Notes under the pieces: generated by a model
Database searches by the model: none
What the model was told of the DNA's origin: nothing
Seen by the model: only the letters and a program-made list of their open reading frames with translations
Shown: positions 44,202 to 54,164 of the stretch, in pieces
Layout: each line of letters opens with the position of its first letter
Position numbering within the stretch: position 1 is the first letter of the stretch
Made by a program: the position numbers and the translations under genes
Source: Crateriforma conspicua
GTDB lineage: Bacteria > Planctomycetota > Planctomycetia > Pirellulales > Pirellulaceae
NCBI RefSeq assembly: GCF_007752935.1
Contig: NZ_CP036319.1
Span: 5,994,501-6,058,500, forward strand
Length of the DNA: 64,000 nt
Direction: 5' to 3'

Positions 44202-46606
44202 TCGTTCGATCCCGGTGAAGGAGGTTGCCGGGGCGACAACGGCTTTCGCAATCTTCCCCGCGACCGTATTGGCGGCCGTACGGTTCGTTGACCGTTCGAT
44301 TCGCCGTTGCCGGATTCAGGGGATGGCGTCCCCACATCGGCAACGCCCATCTCTTGCTGGTTCATCTTTTCACGAGGACCATCCTTGCGGCCCGCGTCGG
44401 GTTGCCCCGAGACCGGTCGACCGACTGCGCCGTGATCTTCCAACGCAGGACCGCTCTCCTGTGTCGTCGAAACCTGGTTCCGGCTTCGCTTGCCGCGAAA
44501 ACGTGTCGCCACGACAGTTGCGGCCGACAACAACAAACAGGTGAAAGGAAACCAGCCGGCCGAGCGGACATAGAAGCTTTCTCGGGGATCGATCATCGCC
44601 CGAACTTCGACCACGTCGCCACGTTGCTCCACCGCTTCACCGAACCCCTCGTCAAACCAGTTTTCAAACACCGACGGTGTCAAAGATTTTGATCCGATGG
44701 AGCTGCAGAAAAGCTTGCCATCACAATTGGCGACGACCATGGATTCATCCGGCACCAATCCGACCAATGGACAGCGATTTGCGACCGCAGCAGCCAACAC
44801 AGCACGCGTCATTAATCTTGGCCAGCGAGTTGCATTGGTCAGACGTGTCGGCATCACGATCACCGCCAAATCGACCGACGCTGATCCCTCCGGTGCATCC
44901 GATAGTATTTCACGCAGTGCGATTTCGATGTTGCTGGACGACGTCACGCAACAAGCCAACCGCAGCGGCATGGCCCCAGCAGGGTCACTGGCCGACACGG
45001 CCTGGCATCGTGGACGCCACAGCGATGTCGGAACAACGGCGGTGGCTGCCGGATCCAACGAGTCCAGCTGACGCCCGCCATCGCTAAGATTCATCTCAAC
45101 CACCCAGGGACCATCGGCCTTTGTGCTGGACGCAATGGTTGTAGCCTGGTCGATCAGCCGATCCGAATTCGCATCGTCATCGCCTGACGCGGAACCGGCA
45201 TACTCAACGACGTTCAGTGCGGCATCATCCCTTTCATCGTTGCTTTGTCGATAAATCACCAACGCGGGGGCACCGGGCAACTCGATCGGCACCAAATCAT
45301 CATCCTGGGGTGCGCCGGGCAGTTCCAAATCTCCGTCGGCATCGATCATGCCCAAGGATGCCGCATCCATCCGAATCAGTGGCGGCGCATCCAACGCGGT
45401 CAGCAGCAATGGTCGATGGTATCGGGCGATGGCCATGCGTCGCAGAGTGACATCTTTGGCGGCTCGCGATTCAAATTCGCGACGCAATATCTGTTGGCTA
45501 TCGGATCCACCGATGACCGACAACGGATACAAGCTGGTTTCAAACAACTTCCAGTTGCGTGTTTCTTGTACGCGTTGAAAACCGTAATAGCGGGCGAAGT
45601 ACAGCATGCCGGCGGTGAACAGAATTGCCAAAGCCGCCATTGCCAGATGGTGGTCGCGTGCGCGATCCCGGTTCCGTCGAATGGCGGCTTGCATGGACGT
45701 GAACGCCGATTCGCGTCTTCGAACCATCATGGGTCGCGATAAATCCACAGACTTTCCCTGGCTTGATGGTGCCAGCGACGTGGCCGTCACTTCATCGGCG
45801 GTCGTCGCCACCTCTGGCATCGGAATATGACGCTCCAGGCGTCTCAATCGTCGCGTGATCCAAATCACCTCGGCAACACTGGCACCACATCCGATCATCA
45901 ACGCGCTGAGTCCGACGCTGCCCAACAAGTCGGTCAATTGCAACAACTGCGGACTGTCAGTGACCGCGTGCGCTAACTGTCCCAATCCAAATCCACCGAA
46001 CAGGTTCGCACGCAGATACTCGACGGCGGACCAAGCCACCGGAAGCCACAGATACGAAGGTGCCATCCAAACCGATCGACCGGCGCGGCCGATTCCGATG
46101 AACAAGGGCAGGGCAGTGGCCAAGTAGACGATCTGTCCGAACCCCATGGTCCAGTTGACCGTTGCCGTGCTGCCTTCGAGCAACAGCAACATCAACCACA
46201 TTAATAGTCCGCTCAAATACACCGCCAAGTATCCCAGTGGCGTGATGCGTCGTGCGTCCAATGTCAGCAGCGCCCAAGGCGTTGCGACCAAGAAACCAAG
46301 CTTGCCCAACCCGAACGGCCCCAGGGCCAACACGAACATGGTCGCGCCGATCAATGAGTATGCCGTCACCATCGCAGCCGATTGATTCGGCTGGTCCATC
46401 GCGGCGGGCTTCTCTCCGGCGGCATGATTCGCTTGATCGCCGGCGCGATTGGATGCCCCCGCATCGCTCGCTCGGTCACTACTGGATTTTCGATCGGATG
46501 TTGAGTTCTTTGGGCGATCGCCATCACGCAATCGTGTCGGGTCGTGTGGCGAATCCGCCGACGCCACCCGCGCCGGAGTACCGATCGGTTTTGCAGATGA
46601 GGACAT
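44198..46606 (-). CDS. Apolipoprotein N-acyltransferase-like protein with divergent nitrilase domain
   Basis: 802 residues from ATG 46606. After a charged leader come about six membrane helices with Lnt-like features (AVEYLRANLFGGFGLGQLA, LLQLTDLLGSVGLSAL). A second charged loop, one helix (LAMAALAILFTAGMLYFAR), a nitrilase-like domain and a final helix follow. The nitrilase part aligns by eye with Lnt at LRLACCVTSSSN (Cys region) and at ASVDLAVIVMPTRL...AVANRCPLVG. However, the WPE-type Glu and the KxHLVPFGE Lys regions are not recognisable, so activity is doubtful. Start is uncertain: upstream in-frame starts at 46732 and 46792 exist. It is first gene of the operon with STAS and ATPase genes. 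Confidence 0.7.
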   Translation of the reverse strand: MSSSAKPIGTPARVASADSPHDPTRLRDGDRPKNSTSDRKSSSDRASDAGASNRAGDQANHAAGEKPAAMDQPNQSAAMVTAYSLIGATMFVLALGPFGLGKLGFLVATPWALLTLDARRITPLGYLAVYLSGLLMWLMLLLLEGSTATVNWTMGFGQIVYLATALPLFIGIGRAGRSVWMAPSYLWLPVAWSAVEYLRANLFGGFGLGQLAHAVTDSPQLLQLTDLLGSVGLSALMIGCGASVAEVIWITRRLRRLERHIPMPEVATTADEVTATSLAPSSQGKSVDLSRPMMVRRRESAFTSMQAAIRRNRDRARDHHLAMAALAILFTAGMLYFARYYGFQRVQETRNWKLFETSLYPLSVIGGSDSQQILRREFESRAAKDVTLRRMAIARYHRPLLLTALDAPPLIRMDAASLGMIDADGDLELPGAPQDDDLVPIELPGAPALVIYRQSNDERDDAALNVVEYAGSASGDDDANSDRLIDQATTIASSTKADGPWVVEMNLSDGGRQLDSLDPAATAVVPTSLWRPRCQAVSASDPAGAMPLRLACCVTSSSNIEIALREILSDAPEGSASVDLAVIVMPTRLTNATRWPRLMTRAVLAAAVANRCPLVGLVPDESMVVANCDGKLFCSSIGSKSLTPSVFENWFDEGFGEAVEQRGDVVEVRAMIDPRESFYVRSAGWFPFTCLLLSAATVVATRFRGKRSRNQVSTTQESGPALEDHGAVGRPVSGQPDAGRKDGPREKMNQQEMGVADVGTPSPESGNGESNGQRTVRPPIRSRGRLRKPLSPRQPPSPGSNE

Positions 46607-47070
46607 AGCAGCAAGCCACGGCAGGAGTACCAAGACGAATCTTGCCGATCTGGTCGGGGTGAAAGTGTTCGGCCAGACGGTTAATTTCGGCCAGATCGAC
46701 GGATCTTGTGGGCGTCGAATCGGACATAGCATCCTGATCCATCGGAACGATTCGGCCCCCTTGATTTCGCCTCCGCCATCCGGATCGGCCATTTGGATGG
46801 ATTCGTCCAGGTCGAGAAGTATGGTGCGTCACGAACCATGGTGCCAAGACTTTGGAGAGGTGCGAGGGTGACGGTTCATCAAAAATTCATCGCAGCGGTG
46901 GCGATGTCCGCTGGTCCAAAGGGGTCGACAGCGGGCAAATCAGCCCGGATGGTCGAATCGAATCGGATGTTGGATACTCTGACGGTTTGTCAGCCGATCT
47001 CGCGGATTTCCGTTCGATTTCACGCGGCACCGCTGACACCGACGACACTTTCGCAAGCCCACCGTTGTCC
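46607..47070. other. Divergent region between the Lnt-like gene and gatA
   Basis: 464 bases by the chosen starts. On the minus strand two frames stay open here. The Lnt-like frame extends to 46792. Another frame (46524-46847) contains a stretch around 46640-46720 with codon use like real genes (SVDLAEINRLAEHFHPDQIG). On the plus strand the gatA frame is open back to 46852 with no family match. A small inverted repeat, CTGAC-GGTTT-GTCAG, lies at 46979-46993. Confidence 0.4.
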
Positions 47071-48546
47071 ATGCTTGATTCCGTTTCCGCCATCCTGAAC
47101 GCCCTGGCGTCCGGCGACGCTTCGGCGCGGCAAATCACCGAACAATCGTTGGAAGCCATCGCCCAGACGGACCCAAAAATCAACGCCGTCACTCATGTGG
47201 CCGCCGAAACGGCCTTGGCGACCGCCGACGACGTCGACCGTCGCCGCGCGGCCGGCCAATCGCTTGGCGCGCTGGCCGGTGTGCCGATCGCCATCAAAGA
47301 CCTGATCTGTACGACGGATATGCCGACCACTTGCGCATCAAGGATGCTGCGTGACTTCGTGCCGCCCTACGACGCAACGGTGATCCGAAAGCTGCGTGAT
47401 GCCGATGCGGTCTTGATCGGCAAAACCAACATGGACGAATTCGCCATGGGCGCCAGCAACGAAACCAGCGTCTACGGCCCGACCCGCAACCCATGGAATC
47501 ACGATCGCATTCCCGGCGGCAGCAGCGGCGGATCTGCCGCCACGATTGCCGCCGGCCAAGTTCCCGCCAGTTTGGGAAGCGACACCGGAGGATCCATTCG
47601 CCAACCTGCGTCACACTGTGGCATCACGGGGCTGAAACCGACTTACGGCCGAGTCAGCCGTTACGGCTTGGTCGCATTCGCCAGCAGCCTGGATCAAATC
47701 GGCCCCATGGCTTGGTCCGCCGAAGACGTCGCCTTGCTGCTGGAAACCATCGCCGGCTATGAACCACGCGATTCCACATCGCTGGACACGCCGGTGCCCG
47801 AATACAGCAAAGCGATCCAGTCGTCCGATTTGCGTGGCATCAAAATTGGGGTGCTGCGTGATGGATTGGAACAAGACGGCCTGGACGAATCGGTTCAAAA
47901 ATCGGTGACCGAAGCCATGCAAGTCTTCACCGACTTGGGTGCGGAAATCGTCGACGTCCAATTGCCCCACAGCCAATACTGGGTGCCGACTTATTACGTG
48001 ATCGCTCCCTGCGAAGCCAGCAGTAATCTGTCCCGTTACGACGGCGCCCATTACGGGCATCGATCGGATGCCGACATCGATCCCGCCGACGGCCCTCTGC
48101 TGTCGATGTATCGCCATAGCCGCCAAGAAGGTTTCGGCAGCGAAGTCAAACGGCGAATCATGATCGGCACTTACGCGCTTTCGACCGGTTACTACGACGC
48201 CTATTACAACAAAGCCTTGAAAGTCCGGCGGTTGATCCGCGGCGACTACGACGCGGCGTTCCAGCAGGCCGATCTGCTGCTCGGTCCGACGGCACCGACG
48301 TCCGCTTTCGCCCTGGGCGACAAGCTTGACGATCCGATCCAAATGTACCTTTGTGATTTGTACACCGTCGGCGCCAACCTGGCCGGGATCCCCGCGATTT
48401 CAATTCCGGCGGGCCTTGATGATTCGGGGCTGCCGATCGGCGTGCAGTTACAGGCCCCGGCGTTGGAAGAATCTCGCTTGCTATTCGCGGCAGCCGCGTT
48501 CCAAAGCCAAACCCAATTCCATCAATTGCGACCGGGCAAACCATAG
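47071..48546 (+). CDS. gatA: Asp-tRNA(Asn)/Glu-tRNA(Gln) amidotransferase subunit A
   Basis: 491 residues, full length. The amidase signature is intact: K76 in [10 protein letters not shown], the cis-Ser in [14 protein letters not shown], and the nucleophile Ser in [11 protein letters not shown], followed by [17 protein letters not shown]. It releases ammonia from glutamine for amidation of mischarged Glu-tRNA(Gln) or Asp-tRNA(Asn). ATG 47071 starts at the family N-terminus; an in-frame upstream extension has no similarity. gatB follows after 143 bases; gatC is not adjacent. Confidence 0.95.
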   Translation: MLDSVSAILNALASGDASARQITEQSLEAIAQTDPKINAVTHVAAETALATADDVDRRRAAGQSLGALAGVPIAIKDLICTTDMPTTCASRMLRDFVPPYDATVIRKLRDADAVLIGKTNMDEFAMGASNETSVYGPTRNPWNHDRIPGGSSGGSAATIAAGQVPASLGSDTGGSIRQPASHCGITGLKPTYGRVSRYGLVAFASSLDQIGPMAWSAEDVALLLETIAGYEPRDSTSLDTPVPEYSKAIQSSDLRGIKIGVLRDGLEQDGLDESVQKSVTEAMQVFTDLGAEIVDVQLPHSQYWVPTYYVIAPCEASSNLSRYDGAHYGHRSDADIDPADGPLLSMYRHSRQEGFGSEVKRRIMIGTYALSTGYYDAYYNKALKVRRLIRGDYDAAFQQADLLLGPTAPTSAFALGDKLDDPIQMYLCDLYTVGANLAGIPAISIPAGLDDSGLPIGVQLQAPALEESRLLFAAAAFQSQTQFHQLRPGKP

Positions 48547-48657
48547 CGGTGCACCGTTCACGGAAGATACCGCCTGTGCGTGGACCAGCATGGGCACTGA
48601 TTTCCCCCAACGGCCGAATCGTTTTTTGAATTTGATCCGATTCGCTTTCTTCTTCAT
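48481..48657 (-). CDS. Possible small basic protein, antisense between gatA and gatB
   Basis: 58 residues, beginning MKKKANRIKFKKRFGRWGK, very basic, ending in LALERGCRE. It is supported mainly by a near-perfect ribosome site, AAGGAGGAA, seven bases before ATG 48657; such strong sites are rare in this window. The last 66 bases are antisense to the gatA 3' end. I recognise no family. It may be a real small protein, possibly nucleic-acid binding by charge, or a chance ORF. Confidence 0.35.
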   Translation of the reverse strand: MKKKANRIKFKKRFGRWGKSVPMLVHAQAVSSVNGAPLWFARSQLMELGLALERGCRE

Positions 48658-48689
48658 CGACATTCCTCCTTCCTGGCCGCTGCAACGAC

Positions 48690-50153
48690 ATGCCGCAATA
48701 CGAAACCATCATCGGGCTGGAAGTCCACGTTCAACTGAAGACCGACAGCAAACTGTTCTGCGGTTGTAGCACTCGATTTGGTGCGCCACCCAACAGCCAA
48801 GTCTGTCCGGTCTGCCTGGGCATGCCTGGTGCGCTTCCGGTCATGAATCGCCAAGCAATCACATTGGCGGTCAAAGCCGGACTGGCCTTGAACTGCAACA
48901 TCCCGCCGATGACCAAATGGGACCGCAAACAGTATTTCTATCCCGACCTGCCCAAGGGATATCAAATCAGCCAATACGATCTTCCCATTTGCGCTGACGG
49001 CTTCTTGGACATCGACGATCCCGCATCCGAAGGCGACACGCGACGCATTGGGCTGATCCGTGCACACCTGGAGGAAGACGCCGGCAAGAGCCAACACGAC
49101 GAAACCTCTGGTCGGAACGATTCACGCATCGACTTGAACCGATGTGGAACACCGCTTTTGGAAATCGTCAGCCAACCCGATCTGCGCAGCAGCGCCGAAG
49201 CCAAAAACTATCTGACCGAACTGAAGCTTCTGTTGACACACTTGGAAGTGTCCGACTGCGAAATGCAAGAAGGCAGTTTGCGTGTCGATGCGAACATCAA
49301 CTTGCATCTGGATGTGGATGGCAAAAAGATCGCCACGCCGATCGTTGAAGTCAAAAACATGAACAGCTTCCGCGCCGTCGAACGAGCGTTGGATTACGAA
49401 GCGGAACGCCAGTACGCACACTGGGAAGAAACCGGTCAAACGATCAAGGACGCCCCCAAGACGACACGCGGATGGGATGATTCACGCGAACAAACGTTTG
49501 CCCAGCGAGAAAAAGAAGAATCGGCCGACTATCGATACTTCCCCGATCCCGATTTGTTGCCCGTACGACTGCCCCAATCGTTCATCGATCAAGTTCGCGA
49601 CACGATCCAAGAAACTCCCGCCCAGGCTCGTGACCGCTTGCAGACCCAACACGGTCTGTCTGCCTACGACGCGGACGTCATCGTCAATCAAGGTGCCGCC
49701 ATCCTGGGGTACTTTGAATCCGTCGCCGATGTCAGCGGCGACCCCAAACGCGCCAGTTCGTGGATCCAGCAAGATGTATTGCGTACGTTGAAGGAACAGG
49801 AAACGTCGATCGAACAGTTCCCGATTCCTGCCAAGCGATTGGGAGATTTGTTGGGCCGCGTGCGGTCGGGTGATCTGGACAACAACCGCGCGCGCGATGT
49901 CTTCGCTTATCTGATCGAAAACGATACGGATGTCGATTCGGCCTGCACCGCACTGGGAATCGAAGCGGTCGACAGCGGCGAAATCGAATCGCTTTGCCAG
50001 AAACTGTTGGATGACAATCCGCAAGTGGTCCAAGACGTTCGCGGTGGCAAACAACAGGCGGTCGGTCGACTGATCGGGCAAGCGAAAAAGGTGAATCCCA
50101 ATGCGAATCCACAACAGGTCCGCGAAACACTTCTGAAACTGATCAACGGCTAA
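48690..50153 (+). CDS. gatB: Asp-tRNA(Asn)/Glu-tRNA(Gln) amidotransferase subunit B
   Basis: 487 residues, full length. It begins YETIIGLEVHVQLKTDSKLF, with the zinc-site region FCGCSTRFG and CPVCLGMPGALP. Further landmarks are KQYFYPDLPKGYQISQYDLP, ADYRYFPDPDLLP, and the C-terminal tRNA-binding YqeY-like domain ending in NPNANPQQVRETL. It activates the misacylated residue on tRNA and receives ammonia from GatA. The pair implies indirect Gln-tRNA and/or Asn-tRNA synthesis in this organism. No gatC is seen next to it. Confidence 0.96.
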   Translation: MPQYETIIGLEVHVQLKTDSKLFCGCSTRFGAPPNSQVCPVCLGMPGALPVMNRQAITLAVKAGLALNCNIPPMTKWDRKQYFYPDLPKGYQISQYDLPICADGFLDIDDPASEGDTRRIGLIRAHLEEDAGKSQHDETSGRNDSRIDLNRCGTPLLEIVSQPDLRSSAEAKNYLTELKLLLTHLEVSDCEMQEGSLRVDANINLHLDVDGKKIATPIVEVKNMNSFRAVERALDYEAERQYAHWEETGQTIKDAPKTTRGWDDSREQTFAQREKEESADYRYFPDPDLLPVRLPQSFIDQVRDTIQETPAQARDRLQTQHGLSAYDADVIVNQGAAILGYFESVADVSGDPKRASSWIQQDVLRTLKEQETSIEQFPIPAKRLGDLLGRVRSGDLDNNRARDVFAYLIENDTDVDSACTALGIEAVDSGEIESLCQKLLDDNPQVVQDVRGGKQQAVGRLIGQAKKVNPNANPQQVRETLLKLING

Positions 50154-50156
50154 CGC

Positions 50157-50171
50157 GGGCACCACGTGCCC
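50157..50171 (+). terminator. Possible weak terminator after gatB
   Basis: GGGCAC, loop CAC, GTGCCC, four bases after the gatB stop, followed by TTCTGTCCT. The stem is GC-rich, but the T-tract is interrupted and the loop only three bases. Confidence 0.35.
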
Positions 50172-50320
50172 TTCTGTCCTAGCCGTCGTTGCATTGTGGG
50201 CGATGGCCTTTGCCCCGGTTTATAGCCGTCGCCGGTGCGTCACCCTGTCGCACCATTTCATGCCGCTGGTGACCTAGGTTTGGTTGTCCACTACCACACC
50301 CGAACCCGAGCCCAGCGAAA

Positions 50321-52042
50321 ATGCTCAACCGCATCTCCGTACGCAGTCGTCTGCTGCTTGTCGCCTGTTTGATCATGGCGTTGTTTGCCGAAATGTCATA
50401 CTTCGGCGAACAGAATGGCCGAAACGCTGCAGAAATCGGACTGCGGCTTAGCACCGAGCGGATGCTGCACGACCAGAAAGAAAAACTGCAGGTCGCCAGC
50501 CATACGCTTGCCGAAGCGTTGGGTGAACACATTCGTGGCCTTAACACCCAAGACGAACGGATCGCCGAAATTCGTCGTTTGATCGACGGCATTCGTTTCG
50601 AAGACGACCGATCGGGATACTACTACGTCTACGATGGGACGACGAACGTTGCCCTCCCGACCAACCATTCGTTGCAGGGCACCGACCTGTCGGACATGAC
50701 CGATGTCAATGGCGTCCCTCTCGTGGTCGATCTAAACGAGGCCGCCAATCAGGGTGGCGGGTTTGTCCAATATGTCTGGGACAAGCCGGGACACGGACCG
50801 ACGGCCAAGCTGGGTTATGCGGAATTGATTCCGGGCACCACCATGTGGCTGGGTGCCGGTGTCTATCTGGACAACATCGATGAACAACAAGCGGTGATCC
50901 GCGCACAATTGGAACAATCTCTTTCTAGCAACGCTTGGTCGATGCGTCTGATTTCGACCCTGATCTTCATCGCCATTCTGGCGACCAGCCTGTGGGTGGC
51001 ATGGGGGCTATTGCGTTCGATCAAGGTGGTCACCCAAAGCCTGCATGACATCGCCGATGGCGAAGGCGACTTGACCAAGCGAATCGAGATACATTCGCAA
51101 GATGAATTCGGTGAATTGGCCGGTTGGTTCAACCGATTCATGGACAAATTACACCAAGTCGTTTCGACCATCGTCAACAACGTCACACGTTTGGACCAAG
51201 AGGCACGCAGCCTTTCAGGCGTCGCCGATGACCTTGCGTCGCACGCGAAAAACAGCAACCGACGTACGAACGATGTGAATTCATCGACACAGGAAATGAG
51301 CCAGAACATTTCACGTATCGCATCGGCCGTGGAACAGTCACGCAACAACATCGCCACCGTGGCAACCGCCGCGGAAGAAATGACGGCGACCATCGGATCC
51401 ATCGCCGAAAGCACCTCCGAAGCGACCGATGTATCAATGCGAGCGGTTGATCAAACCAAGTCCACGTGGCAGCGGATCCATCATCTGGGATCTCGTGCCG
51501 ATGCCATCGACGAAGTGACCGAAGTGATCACCGAGATTTCCGAACAAATCAATCTGCTGTCGCTTAACGCGACCATCGAAGCCGCTCGATCAGGCGAAGC
51601 AGGAAAAGGCTTCGCCGTCGTGGCCAGCGAGATCAAAGACTTGGCAAAACAAACCGCTGACGCGACGCTTGATATTCGCGAAAAAATCACGGACGTTCAA
51701 ACCAATACCAACAACGCCGTGACCGATATCGAAGCGATCACCGCCGTCATCGAAAACGTCAATGCGATCGTCGCATCCATCACCGCCGCGGTCGGCGAAC
51801 AATCCAAAGCCGCTCAAGAGATCGCGTTGAATATCGGCCAAGCCGCTCACGGAATGGACGAGATCAACCAGAGCATCAACGAGGTCTCCACCGCGTCCAC
51901 CAGCATCTCCGGCGACATCGCTGCCGTCAGCGAATCAACGGGTGACTTGTCTGGATGCAGTGAAAAAGTGGATCACAGCAGCGACGACCTGAAAGAGTTC
52001 TCGGCTCAGTTGCTGCAGACCCTTTCAACCTTCCGCGTCTGA
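50321..52042 (+). CDS. Methyl-accepting chemotaxis protein
   Basis: 573 residues. Helix 1 is near residues 9-25 ([19 protein letters not shown]). A periplasmic sensor of the single-Cache type follows ([30 protein letters not shown]). Helix 2 is at about 206-230, then a HAMP domain ([18 protein letters not shown]) and the long coiled-coil signalling domain. The receptor tip is [20 protein letters not shown] near residue 412, followed by [13 protein letters not shown]. The ligand is unknown; Cache domains often bind small organic acids or amino acids. It is a single gene. Its presence with flhA, flhF and fliA fits a motile stage. Confidence 0.93.
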   Translation: MLNRISVRSRLLLVACLIMALFAEMSYFGEQNGRNAAEIGLRLSTERMLHDQKEKLQVASHTLAEALGEHIRGLNTQDERIAEIRRLIDGIRFEDDRSGYYYVYDGTTNVALPTNHSLQGTDLSDMTDVNGVPLVVDLNEAANQGGGFVQYVWDKPGHGPTAKLGYAELIPGTTMWLGAGVYLDNIDEQQAVIRAQLEQSLSSNAWSMRLISTLIFIAILATSLWVAWGLLRSIKVVTQSLHDIADGEGDLTKRIEIHSQDEFGELAGWFNRFMDKLHQVVSTIVNNVTRLDQEARSLSGVADDLASHAKNSNRRTNDVNSSTQEMSQNISRIASAVEQSRNNIATVATAAEEMTATIGSIAESTSEATDVSMRAVDQTKSTWQRIHHLGSRADAIDEVTEVITEISEQINLLSLNATIEAARSGEAGKGFAVVASEIKDLAKQTADATLDIREKITDVQTNTNNAVTDIEAITAVIENVNAIVASITAAVGEQSKAAQEIALNIGQAAHGMDEINQSINEVSTASTSISGDIAAVSESTGDLSGCSEKVDHSSDDLKEFSAQLLQTLSTFRV

Positions 52043-52067
52043 TTCGATCGCGTCGATCGATGCGTTC

Positions 52068-52442
52068 TTAAAAGGCGAACAGCGAATTGTATCCTGCTGC
52101 AGTTCGCGCACGGGCACGCTGTGTTTGGTATTCGTATCCCGCCAAACCACGGCGATGATACACGCGACGGTGCCCCGTCGATGGTCGCTGTACCGCGGGA
52201 TACGATCGATAGACAGGGATCGATCGATGAACCGGTTCAGCCGAATGAAGGATCACCGGAGCTTCATAGACCACCACCGGTGATCCCGTCGGCGAGGAAG
52301 CCGTGTACGTCACAGCGCCCTGTGGATTGACGATCGCTGGATGCGACGACCAAATGACTTGGTCCGCAGACACGCTGGCCTGTGCCGAAAAAATCAAACA
52401 AGCACTGGCGAATGCCAAAGTTGCAAGTCGTTGTAAACGCAT
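52068..52442 (-). CDS. Small secreted protein of unknown function
   Basis: 124 residues. A clear signal peptide (LATLAFASACLIFSAQASVSA) precedes a mature part rich in Tyr, Arg, Val and Pro (VYRSYPAVQRPSTGHRRVYH, QRARARTAAGYNS). It is basic and probably disordered or surface-associated. No family recognised. ATG 52442 places the signal at the N-terminus; the longer open frame to 52706 would bury it. It is convergent with the chemoreceptor gene. Confidence 0.6.
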   Translation of the reverse strand: MRLQRLATLAFASACLIFSAQASVSADQVIWSSHPAIVNPQGAVTYTASSPTGSPVVVYEAPVILHSAEPVHRSIPVYRSYPAVQRPSTGHRRVYHRRGLAGYEYQTQRARARTAAGYNSLFAF

Positions 52443-52796
52443 GACGGATCCGAAAGTGATGACAGGAGGAGGGCATTGGGGCATCACACTGCTTTGATTC
52501 CCTCCCTGCAATTTCGGTGATCCCCTTCGCTTCAAGGGATAGATGGCCGCGTCATCCGCCAAAGACGGTCCACCAAAGAACCGTCTGTCTGCCCCTGACG
52601 TGTGGGCGGAACGGAACGCAACGATGGGCCGGTCTGGTGCGGCGAATGAGGTCATTCCGACACTAGTCGGAGATGTCAAACGACACAAGCAACCAGTTGG
52701 GTACAAACCTGACGCCCCGCCGTGGTTGATCTGAATCTGTCGAATATGCCGACCAAAACACGAATTTCCGGTGCGACATCCGCGCCCGGCAACTTC
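52443..52796. other. Intergenic region with two small inverted repeats
   Basis: 354 bases between the porin stop and the start of the small secreted protein (both minus strand). Two imperfect or short hairpins are visible: ATCCCCTT/AAGGGAT (52520-52540, one bulged C) and AGACGGT/ACCGTCT with a ten-base loop (52563-52586). Neither is followed by a T-run. No gene seen. Confidence 0.4.
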
Positions 52797-54164
52797 TTAG
52801 AAGAACAGTTGTAACTGGGTTCCCAGAACGGTCTGGCCATCTCGGCCCGCCTGGTCAGCCAACAATCCGGTATTCGCTGAGGTGAACGGAACCGGATCGA
52901 ATGAGTGCAGCACCTCGGTGGTCCATTTGCAGGCATGCCGTGCGAAGTACCAATTGATCCCCAATGAGAGGACATTCAGAGAACTGTCCGAGACGGGCAG
53001 GGCCAATGCCCCCGTGTTGATCACGCCATCGAAATCCACGTACTCATAGCGCACATACGGTTCGAACTTCTCCGGAACGACTTGATAGCTGGACATCATC
53101 ATCACGCCGGTTTGATCAACATTGCCCCTGGATTGTTGGGCATGACGTCCGACCGTACTGACGAATGCCATGAAACCCGCGTTTTCGTAGGTCAGGTCCG
53201 CCGTCCAACTGATGAAATCTTCGTCGACCCCCAATACGTCGTGCGTTTCACCATGCTCGTAATGCATCGATAACCCGGCGAACAACGCAGGGCCTTCGTC
53301 CGCCCACGATGCAAAGTCACCGTATTGAGCCCATTCCCCGAACAGCTTCCAATCACCGCCTACCGTCAATGCAAAGTCGGTTTGATCTTGGAAAAAGTCC
53401 TTCGTGCGACTGACAGATCCCGAATGTCTACCATCGCTCAAGAACCCGATCAGTCGGAACTGAGGCGTCTGGCCGGTCAATGTAATGCCTTCCAAGACTC
53501 CCGTTGAAAACACCGAATGGTAGTAAGATCGATCAATTCCCAATTGACGGGTATAGCTGATATCCAATTCCCGCAAGAAAGCTGGGTTACGAAGCCGACC
53601 GATCTGCATCAACAACGCGTCAGAGAACGCGTAACTGATGCGTGCCTCTTCAACAAATCGCGTCCCCGATGACCGTTCGCCGTTCAGAACAAACCAATAC
53701 TGCAATTGTGGGTTCAAGACGTTGCCGGTGAAGATCAACGAAGCTCGTTCCAGCACGAAACCAGCTTCCAATCGGTCCCCGACCGATGCATCAATGTCGC
53801 GCCAGTTGGAATAGTATCGCGTTTGCAAAAGCCCAAGCATTCGGAGCTTGAAGTTGCCGTCAGCAGTCCCCAAGTAAAAGCCGTGGTCGTACCCCGCATC
53901 CAAATCCAGCCAACCCGGATCCGCATCACAAGCAAGATCGCCTGGCTCACTTTCGTCAGGGCAGGGCACTTGCAAATCGGACGCGACCTCGGGTTGAACC
54001 AAAGCTTCCCAAGCCTGATCAAAAGTGGGATCGGTTTGCTGCCCGATCCTCGCTGGGTCTTGCAATACTTCGACCGTCTCTGCCATCCCAACACTGGCCA
54101 GGCAAGACAAAACCAGCAGTCCACAAACACAATCAGGACGAAAAGAAAAGCGTGGGGCATTCAT
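52797..54164 (-). CDS. Outer-membrane porin (phosphate-selective porin O/P-like)
   Basis: 455 residues. A signal sequence (VCGLLVLSCLASVGMAETVE) is followed by a linker rich in Asp and Glu and then a 16- to 18-strand barrel pattern: FKLRMLGLLQTRYYSNWRD, QLQYWFVLNGERSSG, LMQIGRLRNPAFLRELDISY, ending in TVLGTQLQLFF with the C-terminal Phe typical of outer-membrane proteins. It resembles OprO/OprP porins, which planctomycetes hold in many copies. The substrate is unknown. ATG 54164 was chosen for the signal peptide. It is divergent from the heparinase-like gene, with a strong palindrome between them. Confidence 0.82.
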   Translation of the reverse strand: MNAPRFSFRPDCVCGLLVLSCLASVGMAETVEVLQDPARIGQQTDPTFDQAWEALVQPEVASDLQVPCPDESEPGDLACDADPGWLDLDAGYDHGFYLGTADGNFKLRMLGLLQTRYYSNWRDIDASVGDRLEAGFVLERASLIFTGNVLNPQLQYWFVLNGERSSGTRFVEEARISYAFSDALLMQIGRLRNPAFLRELDISYTRQLGIDRSYYHSVFSTGVLEGITLTGQTPQFRLIGFLSDGRHSGSVSRTKDFFQDQTDFALTVGGDWKLFGEWAQYGDFASWADEGPALFAGLSMHYEHGETHDVLGVDEDFISWTADLTYENAGFMAFVSTVGRHAQQSRGNVDQTGVMMMSSYQVVPEKFEPYVRYEYVDFDGVINTGALALPVSDSSLNVLSLGINWYFARHACKWTTEVLHSFDPVPFTSANTGLLADQAGRDGQTVLGTQLQLFF

